DNA of 6,492 nucleotides from CBFGTJ01 sp965651815 (GTDB lineage: Bacteria > Actinomycetota > Acidimicrobiia > Acidimicrobiales > Microtrichaceae), in assembly GCA_965651815.1 (NCBI GenBank), contig CBFGTJ010000180.1, forward strand, positions 1 through 6,492, read 5' to 3'. Of the stretch, positions 1 through 5,543 are shown one piece after another; position 1 is the first letter of the stretch; every line of letters begins with the position of its first letter. Made by a program: the position numbers and the translations under genes. The notes under the pieces were generated by a model. The model made no database searches. It saw only the letters and a program-made list of their open reading frames with translations, and was not told the DNA's origin.

Positions 1-51
1 GCGCTGCTCGTGACCTACCTGTTGGGGATCCTCGTCGGCACCGCCATCTGA
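1..51 (+). CDS. C-terminal end of a membrane protein (partial, possibly VIT/CCC1-like)
   Basis: The first 51 bases read in frame 1 as 16 residues and a TGA stop (49-51). The visible end, ALLVTYLLGILVGTAI, is almost entirely hydrophobic and looks like a terminal transmembrane helix. A closing VTY-x-x-G helix is common at the end of VIT1/CCC1-type iron/manganese transporters, which is the basis for the tentative family name; any other polytopic membrane protein could end this way. The gene begins outside the window. Its stop lies only 8 bases from the stop of the convergent desaturase, so any terminator for it must lie within the neighbouring coding sequence. Confidence 0.45.
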   Translation, partial: ALLVTYLLGILVGTAI

Positions 52-59
52 CGCGGGGG

Positions 60-995
60 TCAGCCAGCGGCGACGAGGTCGCCGTCGGCCTCCGGGGCGT
101 GGTCCGGGTCCTCGGCGCGGGGGCTCGTCGCGCGTGGGCGCTTGACGTCCCAGATGATGCCGAGCTTCTCCAGCACGACCAGCACGTACCAGGTGACGTC
201 GACCTCCCACCAGCGCAGGCCCTGGCGCGCCACGTAGGCGGCCTTGTGGTGGTTGTTGTGCCAGCCCTCGCCGAGCGTGAGCAGGGCGAGCCAGACGTTG
301 TTCCTGCTGGTGTCGGTCGTCTCGAACCGGCGCGACCCGTACACGTGGGCGAGCGAGTTGATGAGGAACGTCGAGTGCCACAGCAGGACCGTGGAGAGCA
401 TGAACCCGATCAGCAGACCCGACCAGCCGCCGATGAGGAAGCTCACGACGCCGAGGGTCCAGGGGGCGATCCAGTCGTGGCGGGAGATGAAGCGGATCTC
501 GGGGTACTTCGAGAAGTCCTTCATCGAGGACTCGGGCAGCGGCTTGCTGCCGTCCTCGAGGATCCACCCGACGTGGCTCCACCAGAACCCCTTCTTGGGC
601 GTGTGCGGATCGTCGGGGGTGTCGGTGTAGCGGTGGTGGATCCGGTGGTGCCCGGCCCACCACAGCGGGCCCTTCTGCGCGGCGCTCGCGCCGCCGAAGG
701 CGAGGATGAACTGGAAGACCCGCCCGGTGCGGAACGACCGGTGCGAGAAGTAGCGGTGGTACCCGGCGGTGATGAAGAACATCCGCACCCAGTAGTTGAC
801 CGCGAGGAGGATCCACGCCGTCGCGGTGACCCCCGTGAAGACCGCGAGGAGCGGCAGGAGGTGGACCGCGAAGAACGGGATCGAGGTCCAGGGGTTGATG
901 CGACCGTGGGGGAAGCGTCCGGTGTCGATGGTGTGACCTTCTTGCTCTGGTCCGCCAACGATCTCCACCCGTACGGGTCGAGCCACTTCGGACAC
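60..995 (-). CDS. Acyl-CoA / fatty-acid desaturase (membrane di-iron, delta-9 type)
   Basis: A 311-residue integral-membrane desaturase that would introduce a double bond into a saturated acyl chain using O2 and an electron donor, adjusting membrane fluidity. Seen directly: the three histidine boxes of the SCD/DesC-type family, HRYFSH (residues 80-85), HRIHH (117-121) followed by the TDTPDDPH stretch, and HNNHH (246-250) in the context LGEGWHNNHH. The additional NSLAH (213-217) is also typical. Hydrophobic segments lie near residues 36-70 and 178-215. There is no fused cytochrome b5 or reductase domain and no reductase gene nearby, so its electron donor is encoded elsewhere. The start is GTG at 995, preceded by a modest purine-rich stretch; a second in-frame GTG at codon 4 is an alternative. 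The last 25 residues are a charged, poorly conserved-looking tail. It is divergent from the glutaredoxin gene. Family is secure; double-bond position and acyl-CoA versus acyl-lipid substrate are not determined. Confidence 0.95.
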   Translation of the reverse strand: MSEVARPVRVEIVGGPEQEGHTIDTGRFPHGRINPWTSIPFFAVHLLPLLAVFTGVTATAWILLAVNYWVRMFFITAGYHRYFSHRSFRTGRVFQFILAFGGASAAQKGPLWWAGHHRIHHRYTDTPDDPHTPKKGFWWSHVGWILEDGSKPLPESSMKDFSKYPEIRFISRHDWIAPWTLGVVSFLIGGWSGLLIGFMLSTVLLWHSTFLINSLAHVYGSRRFETTDTSRNNVWLALLTLGEGWHNNHHKAAYVARQGLRWWEVDVTWYVLVVLEKLGIIWDVKRPRATSPRAEDPDHAPEADGDLVAAG

Positions 996-1028
996 TGCTC
1001 ACGTCCACCGCGAGGGCGGACCCGCGTC

Positions 1029-1034
1029 ACGCTA
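1029..1034 (-). promoter_or_regulatory. Putative -10 element for the desaturase gene
   Basis: Read on the minus strand this is TAGCGT, matching the actinobacterial TAnnnT -10 pattern and preceded by CCGG. It would start transcription near 1022, giving a leader of about 27 bases before the GTG at 995. No good -35 box is seen. It is supported mainly by its likeness to the elements before the two plus-strand units. Confidence 0.4.
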
Positions 1035-1116
1035 CCGGTGCCGGTGGCCGGCTTCGCACCGACGGGGCCGGCTTTCGGAGGGTTCGCTCAGGAAGCGCGC
1101 CGCTCCCGCGTAACCC

Positions 1117-1135
1117 CCGGCCGCGCGGCGGCCGG
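1117..1135. repeat. Perfect 8-bp inverted repeat next to the glutaredoxin -10 element
   Basis: CCGGCCGC (1117-1124) and its exact reverse complement GCGGCCGG (1128-1135) flank a 3-base centre, GCG. The right arm ends at the base before the TACGCT hexamer, so the palindrome fills the -35/-10 spacer. This position suits a repressor or activator operator. In DNA of this GC content such palindromes also occur by chance, so an operator role is inference. Confidence 0.4.
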
Positions 1136-1141
1136 TACGCT
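1136..1141 (+). promoter_or_regulatory. Putative -10 element for the glutaredoxin-arfB pair
   Basis: TACGCT, preceded by CCGG, fits TAnnnT and ends 7 bases before the ATG at 1149. With the usual 6-8 base gap from -10 to transcript start, the mRNA would begin at or very near the ATG, making it leaderless or nearly so. This agrees with the absence of a purine-rich Shine-Dalgarno sequence before the ATG. Leaderless transcripts are common in actinobacteria; here it is inferred. Confidence 0.4.
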
Positions 1142-1148
1142 CGGCGGC

Positions 1149-1457
1149 ATGTCGGAGCGCACCGCCGCGACCGCACCGGAGTCGCCGGGCGGGGACCACG
1201 ACGGCGTCGTGTTCTTCTGGCGGCGCGGCTGCGGGTTCTGCACCTCGCTGCGGCGTGGGCTGGAGGCCGCCGGCGTGCCCCTCGTGGAGGTCGACATCTG
1301 GAAGGACCCCCGCGGCGCCGCGGCCGTGCGCGCCATCACCGGTGGGGACGAGACGGTGCCGACCGTGGTGGTGGGCGACACGCCGATGGTCAACCCGACC
1401 GCGCAGCAGGTGCTCGACGAGGTGGCGCGCGTCGCGCCCGGGTTGCTCCCCGGCTGA
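1149..1457 (+). CDS. Glutaredoxin / mycoredoxin-like thiol-disulfide oxidoreductase
   Basis: A 102-residue thioredoxin-fold protein, predicted cytosolic. Seen: a beta strand VVFFW followed by the dithiol active site C28-G-F-C31, then the EVDI strand (47-50), the cis-proline TVP motif (69-71), and VNPT (81-84), where mycoredoxins and related actinobacterial glutaredoxins have a similar NP turn. The family reduces disulfides or mixed disulfides with a low-molecular-weight thiol; in actinobacteria that thiol is usually mycothiol, though thiol specificity cannot be read from this sequence. The protein is slightly longer than typical mycoredoxins (about 80-90 residues) because of an 18-residue polar N-terminus. 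The open frame runs upstream to 99, but only antisense to the desaturase; the ATG at 1149, just after a -10-like element, is the natural start. Its TGA is 5 bases before the start of arfB, indicating an operon. Confidence 0.88.
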   Translation: MSERTAATAPESPGGDHDGVVFFWRRGCGFCTSLRRGLEAAGVPLVEVDIWKDPRGAAAVRAITGGDETVPTVVVGDTPMVNPTAQQVLDEVARVAPGLLPG

Positions 1458-1462
1458 GGCCC

Positions 1463-1876
1463 GTGGCAGCGGAGGACCTGGCCGTCGCGCCCGGGCTGCT
1501 CATCCCCGCGGCCGAGCTCGAGGAGCGCTTCTCCACCTCGGGCGGGCCCGGCGGCCAGCACGCGAACCGCGCCCGCACCCGGGTCGAGCTCCGCTTCGAC
1601 GTCGCGGGGTCCGCCGCGCTCACCGAGCGCCAGCGCGCCCTGCTGCGCGAGCGGGTCGGCGACGAGGTGGTCGTGGTCGCCGAGGACGAGCGGTCGCAGT
1701 CGCGCAACCGCGCGCTCGCCCGGGAACGGCTCGCGGCGCGGCTGCGCGCCGGCCTGGCACCGCGGCGCGCACGCCGGCCCACGCGACCCACCGCGGCCTC
1801 GCGACGGCGCCGCCTGGAGGCGAAGCGCCGCCGCGCCGAGATCAAGCGGTCGCGCCGCCCACCGCGCGACGACTGA
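1463..1876 (+). CDS. arfB: Alternative ribosome-rescue factor ArfB (peptidyl-tRNA hydrolase, GGQ family)
   Basis: A 137-residue protein of the ArfB/YaeJ/ICT1 family (E. coli ArfB is 140 residues). ArfB enters ribosomes stalled at the end of a broken mRNA and hydrolyses the peptidyl-tRNA. Seen: the catalytic loop SGGPGGQHANR with the GGQ at residues 30-32, the following VELRFDV strand (41-47), and the EDERSQSRNR segment (74-83) common to the family. From about residue 100 there is a strongly basic tail ending in SRRRRLEAKRRRAEIKRSRR; in ArfB this tail lies in the empty mRNA channel and senses the lack of mRNA. The decoding domains of class I release factors (RF1/RF2) are absent, which separates it from prfA/prfB. 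The GTG start at 1463 has the TGAGG overlapping the upstream stop as a likely Shine-Dalgarno, implying translational coupling with the glutaredoxin gene. Confidence 0.9.
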   Translation: MAAEDLAVAPGLLIPAAELEERFSTSGGPGGQHANRARTRVELRFDVAGSAALTERQRALLRERVGDEVVVVAEDERSQSRNRALARERLAARLRAGLAPRRARRPTRPTAASRRRRLEAKRRRAEIKRSRRPPRDD

Positions 1877-1962
1877 CGCGACGAGGAACCCGCGCCGCGC
1901 GCTGCGGGCGCCCGCCGGCAGCCCGCTGCCCCGGGATGTGCGGCGCGGACGGGACGCGCCGG

Positions 1963-1968
1963 TATCCT
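1963..1968 (+). promoter_or_regulatory. Putative -10 element for the protease gene
   Basis: TATCCT preceded by CCGG matches TAnnnT and resembles the elements before the desaturase and glutaredoxin genes. The predicted transcript start is near 1975, about 52 bases before the ATG at 2027. No convincing -35 box is seen. Confidence 0.45.
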
Positions 1969-2015
1969 GCCAGCTCCCTGCGGGAGACCTGCGGGGTTCC
2001 CCTTCCCCCGACACC

Positions 2016-2021
2016 GAAGGA
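2016..2021 (+). promoter_or_regulatory. Ribosome binding site of the protease gene
   Basis: GAAGGA, ending 5 bases before the ATG at 2027, is the clearest Shine-Dalgarno match on the plus strand of the window. It fixes the protease start directly ahead of the lipoprotein signal peptide. Confidence 0.7.
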
Positions 2022-2026
2022 ACCTG

Positions 2027-3598
2027 ATGAAGCGCCACTCACGCTGGCTCGTGGCCGTGCTGGCCGCGGCCGCCCTCGTCGCCGCTGCCTGCGGTGGTGG
2101 CGACGACGACTCCGCCTCCACGTCGTCCGACGGGTCGCGGGGCCCCGGAGCCGTCACCTCCACCGAGGACGTCCAGTCCGCCACCATCCAGATCGTCGCC
2201 AAGGGCAGCTTCGCGCAGCCGGCCGGCAGCCTCGCCGCGTACGAGGAGGTGGAGGGTGCCGGTTCGGGCAGCGGGTTCATCGTCACCCCCGACGGCATCG
2301 CGATCACCAACAACCACGTCGTGACCGGCGCGGCCACGCTCGAGGTGTTCGTCGGCGGCGACGACGAGCCGGTCAAGGCCAAGGTGCTCGGCGTCTCCGA
2401 GTGCAGCGACCTCGCGGTCATCGACCTGGAGGGCGACGGCTACCCGTACCTCGAGTGGTACGAGGGCGAGCCGAGCACCGGCCTCGAGGTCATCACCGCC
2501 GGGTTCCCCCTCGGCGACCCCGAGTTCACGATGACCCGCGGGATCGTGTCGAAGGCGAAGGCCGACGGCGACACGAACTGGGCTTCGGTCGAGTCGGTCA
2601 TCGAGCACGACGCGGCGATCCAGCCCGGCAACTCGGGCGGCCCGCTGGTGTCGGTGAAGGACGCCCGGGTCGTGGCGGTCAACTACGCGGGCGGTGACCC
2701 CGGCACCGGCACCTCCCAGTACTTCGCGATCTCCGCGGCGCTCGCGAAGCCGCTCGCGGAGCAGCTGCGCGACGGTGACGTCGGCTCCCTCGGCGTGAAC
2801 GGCACCGCGGTGGTCGACGAGGAGTCGGGCATCAGCGGCATCTGGGTGTCCTCGGTCGACACGAACAGCCCGGCCGGCGAGCTCGGCCTCAAGGGCGGCG
2901 ACATCATCGAGAAGATCGAGGGCCTGTCGGTCGGCGCCGACGGCACCATGAAGGACTACTGCGACATCCTCGACAGCCACGAGGCGGGCGACAAGCTGTC
3001 GGTCCAGGTCCTGCGCTTCGAGGAGCAGGTCCGCCTCACCGGCCAGTTCAACGGCGACCCGCTGACCGAGTCCGAGTCGTTCGCCGCGGCGATCGAGGAG
3101 GAGGCCGGGGGCCTCGCCACCGGCACCGAGTACTCCGAGTACGTCACCGTGACCGACGACTCCGGCACGCTGTCGGTGCAGGTGCCGGCCGAATGGGCCG
3201 ACGTCGACGGCCGGCCGATCACCATCGGCGACCAGCCGTACCCGAACGTCGAGGCCGCACCCGACCGCGACGCCGTCCGCAGCTCGTGGTCCGAGCCGGG
3301 CCTGTCGCTGAGCGCCGTCGGGCCGGCGGCCGGCAGCCCCGACGAGCTGCTCGCCGCGCTCGCCGGCAGCGCGTCGGCGGAGTGCACCGACGCCGGGGAC
3401 CGCGAGTACAGCGACGGGCTCTACACCGGGCGGATGCACATCCTCACCGACTGCGGCGGCACCGGTGCGGCCACCGTGCTGATCGCGGCGCAGCCCGACG
3501 GCGGCGAGTTCACCGCCCTCGTGCTGGTGCAGATCCTCTCCGAGGCCGACGCCGCGGTGGTCGACCAGATCATCGCGACGTTCATCGCCAACCCCTGA
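2027..3598 (+). CDS. HtrA/DegP-like trypsin-fold serine protease lipoprotein with PDZ and extra C-terminal domain
   Basis: A 523-residue envelope protease. Order of parts: a basic N-terminus and hydrophobic core (residues 7-21) ending in a VAAAC lipobox, with C22 the predicted lipidated cysteine (alanine rather than leucine at -3 is acceptable but not ideal); a Gly/Asp/Ser-rich linker (23-45); a chymotrypsin-fold S1C protease domain (about 50-245) with catalytic H97 in TNNHVV, D128 in CSDLAVI and S203 in GNSGGPL; one PDZ domain (about 262-340) with ISGIWVSSV, SPAGELGLKGGDII and a final VQVLR strand; an acidic linker (about 345-368); and a C-terminal domain (about 370-523) I cannot assign. That last part has a VPAEW motif and two cysteines, C453 and C476, the second in a CGGTG motif. 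S1C proteases degrade or sense misfolded exported proteins, and the PDZ domain usually binds C-termini or gates activity. The triad is intact, so it should be active. The ATG start is supported by a GAAGGA site. It appears monocistronic, with its own promoter-like element and a hairpin 26 bases after the stop. Confidence 0.93.
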   Translation: MKRHSRWLVAVLAAAALVAAACGGGDDDSASTSSDGSRGPGAVTSTEDVQSATIQIVAKGSFAQPAGSLAAYEEVEGAGSGSGFIVTPDGIAITNNHVVTGAATLEVFVGGDDEPVKAKVLGVSECSDLAVIDLEGDGYPYLEWYEGEPSTGLEVITAGFPLGDPEFTMTRGIVSKAKADGDTNWASVESVIEHDAAIQPGNSGGPLVSVKDARVVAVNYAGGDPGTGTSQYFAISAALAKPLAEQLRDGDVGSLGVNGTAVVDEESGISGIWVSSVDTNSPAGELGLKGGDIIEKIEGLSVGADGTMKDYCDILDSHEAGDKLSVQVLRFEEQVRLTGQFNGDPLTESESFAAAIEEEAGGLATGTEYSEYVTVTDDSGTLSVQVPAEWADVDGRPITIGDQPYPNVEAAPDRDAVRSSWSEPGLSLSAVGPAAGSPDELLAALAGSASAECTDAGDREYSDGLYTGRMHILTDCGGTGAATVLIAAQPDGGEFTALVLVQILSEADAAVVDQIIATFIANP

Positions 3599-3624
3599 TC
3601 CCCGGTCCCCGGGCCCGCACGCAC

Positions 3625-3660
3625 GACCCCCGGCGCCGTCGCCCGACGGCCCCGGGGGTC
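3625..3660. terminator. Strong hairpin between convergent genes, probable bidirectional terminator
   Basis: The arms GACCCCCGG (3625-3633) and CCGGGGGTC (3652-3660) are exact reverse complements. After one C/C mismatch (3634/3651) the stem continues with GCCGTC / GACGGC (3635-3640 / 3645-3650) around a GCCC loop. That is 15 pairs out of 16 positions. It begins 26 bases after the protease stop and ends at the stop codon of the convergent antiporter (3659-3661), so both transcripts meet it straight after translation ends. No T tract follows on either strand, which is usual for high-GC actinobacteria but makes the efficiency uncertain. Confidence 0.75.
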
Positions 3661-5509
3661 AACCGGGTCCGGGGGCGCGATCGGGCTCGAGGGTTGGCTC
3701 GGGTCGATCGGGCTCCGGTGCGTCCCGGGGCGGGGTGAGCGCGACGACCACCCCACCCGCGCCGACCTTTGGCTCGGACCCGGCCTCCAGCCACGTCACC
3801 TTGCCGCCCCGGACCACGGCCAACGGGATCGCCCGCGGGTGCACCCGCCGGTGCTCCTGCCAGTTGAACTCCTCGGTGAACGGGGTGGCCCGCACCGACC
3901 ACCCGTCGCAGATCCGCCGGTCCAGCTCGGCGACGGTCGCGTCGTAGGAGAACAGCGGGCGCCCCACCACCTCCACCGGGGTGACCGTGCGCCGCTCCGA
4001 ACGCTCGAGCGGCGCCTGGAACGTGTTGCGCCGCCCGACCACGCTCGCGGCGTACCGCGCGGCCACCGTGTTGATCTCGTCGGTGCGGTCCAGCGCGAGG
4101 ACCACCGACGCGTCCGCGATCCCGGCGCGCTCCCACGTCTCGGCGTCCAGCACCGGGCCGCTGGCGCACTGCAGCCCCTCCATCTTCGCGGCACGGCGGT
4201 CCTCCTCGTCGGTCGCGACGAGGATCGTCTCGGCGTCGACCTCGTCCCCGAGGTCGCGCAGCGTGGTCGCCAGGCTGCGGGGGAAGGGCCCGGCCCCGAT
4301 GACGAGCGCCGGCCCGACGCCCGTCTCCACGAGCCCGAGGCGGCGGGCGAGCGGGCGGGCGGTGAAGCCCGAGAGCAGCACGGTGCCGGCGATCACCGTG
4401 AAGGTGGCCGTGACCAGCACGTGGCCCTGGTCGGACTCGCCGTCGGAGAGCCGCAGCGCGAACAGCGAGGAGATGGCGGCGGCCACGATGCCCCGGGGCG
4501 CCGTCGCCGCGAGGAAGAGCCGGCCGTTGCGCTCCAGGGTCGAGCCGATCGTGCTCACGAACACGGTGAGGGGCCGCACGAGGAGCACCATCGCCGCGAG
4601 GAACAGCAGCGTGCGGTGCCCCACGTCGGTGAGCGTGTCGGGGCTGATGCGCGCCGCGAGGACGACGAAGACGCCGGAGATGAACAGCGTGCCCAGCGTC
4701 TCGTTGAACGCGAGCACGTCCCTGACGTGCGCACGGCGCTGCGCGCCGAGGGCGACGCCGGCGACGGTCACCGCCAGGAGGCCCGACTCCGGTTGCACGT
4801 GGTCCGACGCGGCGAACGCCGCGAGCACGACCGCGAGGGTGACGACGCTCTGCAGCTGGTCGGGCACGAGGAACCGGCCGAGCGCGAGCGCGAGCAGGCC
4901 CGCTGCGAGGAGGCCGAACCCGACCCCGCCCACCGCGGCGAGCACCAGCTTCGTGGCGGCGGCGCGCTCCCCCGTCCCGAAGAACGCCTCGAACACCAGC
5001 ACGGTGAGCACCGCGCCCATGGGGTCGATGAGGATGCCCTCGGCCTCGAGGATCCGGCCGGTCCGGCCCCGCAGCCCGATCGAGCGCACGAGCGGCCCGA
5101 TCACGGTCGGGCCGGTCACGATGAGCACGGAGGCGACCAGCCAGGCGAGGCGCCGGTCCACCCCGAGGAGCAGCTCGGCCGCCAGCGCACCGCCGACGAG
5201 GGTGACGGCGGCCCCCATCGTGAGCAGCCGCATCACGACCGTGCCCGCCAGGCGGAGGCCGGCGTGCCCCAGGGCCAGGGAGCCTTCGAACAGGATGACC
5301 GCGACCGCGAGGCTCACCGCGGGGAACAGCATCTCGCCATAGGTGTGGTCCGGGTCGAGCACCCCGCTGACCGGGCCGAGCAGCACCCCGGCGACCAGCA
5401 GGAACACGATCGCGGGGACCCGCACCCGGGCACCCACCCACTGGGCGGCGGCGCCGACCAGCAGGATGAGCGCGGTCGCCCCCACCGGTTCCCTGACCAC
5501 GTCCCTCAC
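3659..5509 (-). CDS. CPA-type cation/proton antiporter with C-terminal Rossmann (TrkA-N-like) domain
   Basis: A 616-residue inner-membrane antiporter expected to exchange Na+ or K+ for protons. Residues 10-385 hold about 13 hydrophobic segments. Family signatures: TGPTVIGPLVR (132-142), EGILIDPMGA (157-166) with D162 as the likely ion-binding aspartate, the arginine of LLVRPL (R312), and APRGIVAAA (337-345). Residues about 398-490 form a Rossmann-like regulatory domain, starting with the strand PALVIGAG and including ETILVATDEEDRRAAK and a second strand ASVVLALDRTDEIN. A further globular segment (about 510-592) resembles TrkA-C-type domains, with NWQEHRRVHPRAIPLAVVRGG. The tail (593-616) is a Pro/Glu/Asp-Arg repeat with two EPDR copies. 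The glycine loop reads GAGPFP, lacking the third glycine. The start is GTG at 5509, with GGAGG about 10 bases upstream. It lies 34 bases after glgX on the same strand. Ion specificity (Na+ versus K+) cannot be told from the sequence. Confidence 0.9.
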   Translation of the reverse strand: MRDVVREPVGATALILLVGAAAQWVGARVRVPAIVFLLVAGVLLGPVSGVLDPDHTYGEMLFPAVSLAVAVILFEGSLALGHAGLRLAGTVVMRLLTMGAAVTLVGGALAAELLLGVDRRLAWLVASVLIVTGPTVIGPLVRSIGLRGRTGRILEAEGILIDPMGAVLTVLVFEAFFGTGERAAATKLVLAAVGGVGFGLLAAGLLALALGRFLVPDQLQSVVTLAVVLAAFAASDHVQPESGLLAVTVAGVALGAQRRAHVRDVLAFNETLGTLFISGVFVVLAARISPDTLTDVGHRTLLFLAAMVLLVRPLTVFVSTIGSTLERNGRLFLAATAPRGIVAAAISSLFALRLSDGESDQGHVLVTATFTVIAGTVLLSGFTARPLARRLGLVETGVGPALVIGAGPFPRSLATTLRDLGDEVDAETILVATDEEDRRAAKMEGLQCASGPVLDAETWERAGIADASVVLALDRTDEINTVAARYAASVVGRRNTFQAPLERSERRTVTPVEVVGRPLFSYDATVAELDRRICDGWSVRATPFTEEFNWQEHRRVHPRAIPLAVVRGGKVTWLEAGSEPKVGAGGVVVALTPPRDAPEPDRPEPTLEPDRAPGPG

Positions 5510-5543
5510 CCGCTGCGGACCTCCACCTCCGATGGCACCACCC

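Larger units (their letters stand above)
996..1148. promoter_or_regulatory. Divergent intergenic control region
   Basis: This 153-base gap separates the desaturase (leftward) from the glutaredoxin-arfB pair (rightward), so it should carry both promoters. It holds two promoter-like elements (listed separately), a tandem CCGGTG repeat (1035-1046), a 9-base direct repeat GGCCGGCTT at 1046-1054 and 1066-1074, and a perfect 8-base inverted repeat (1117-1124 / 1128-1135). No convincing TTGACA-like -35 box is visible for either direction. Confidence 0.6.
1877..2026 (+). promoter_or_regulatory. Intergenic region with promoter-like element, leader repeats and weak hairpins
   Basis: This 150-base gap sits between arfB and the protease. 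Left part: two weak GC hairpins, CCCGC/GCGGG (1889-1893 / 1904-1908) and GGCAG/CTGCC with a CCCG loop (1917-1921 / 1926-1930). Neither is followed by a T tract, so a terminator role for arfB is only possible. Right part: a -10-like TATCCT (1963-1968), then a direct repeat of CCTGCGGG (1977-1984 and 1988-1995), a CTCCC-TGC-GGGAG hairpin (1974-1986) and the self-complementary GGGGTTCCCC (1993-2002). These lie in the predicted leader of about 50 bases. Confidence 0.5.

Noticed and set aside
99..1148. Long plus-strand open frame continuing upstream of the glutaredoxin start
   Set aside because: It is antisense to the desaturase, rich in Arg, Pro, Glu, Asp and Val from GC-biased codons read backwards, and has no recognisable domain. 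Homology begins only after 1149.
1889..1930. Hairpins after arfB as a definite terminator
   Set aside because: Stems are only 5 pairs, two compete for the same area, and no T tract follows; not strong enough to list as a separate terminator feature.
1255..2697. 480-codon plus-strand open frame crossing glutaredoxin, arfB and protease
   Set aside because: It spans three well-supported genes and the gaps between them in another frame, with an Arg/Pro/Ala-rich sequence lacking any motif.
2039..3439. 466-codon minus-strand open frame opposite the protease
   Set aside because: Low-complexity Arg/Val/Gly/Asp composition typical of the mirror frame of a high-GC gene; the plus-strand product has an intact catalytic triad and a PDZ domain.
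3582..5441. 619-codon minus-strand open frame overlapping the antiporter
   Set aside because: Very Arg/Gly/Pro/Ala-rich, no membrane segments or motifs; it is a shifted frame of the real antiporter gene.
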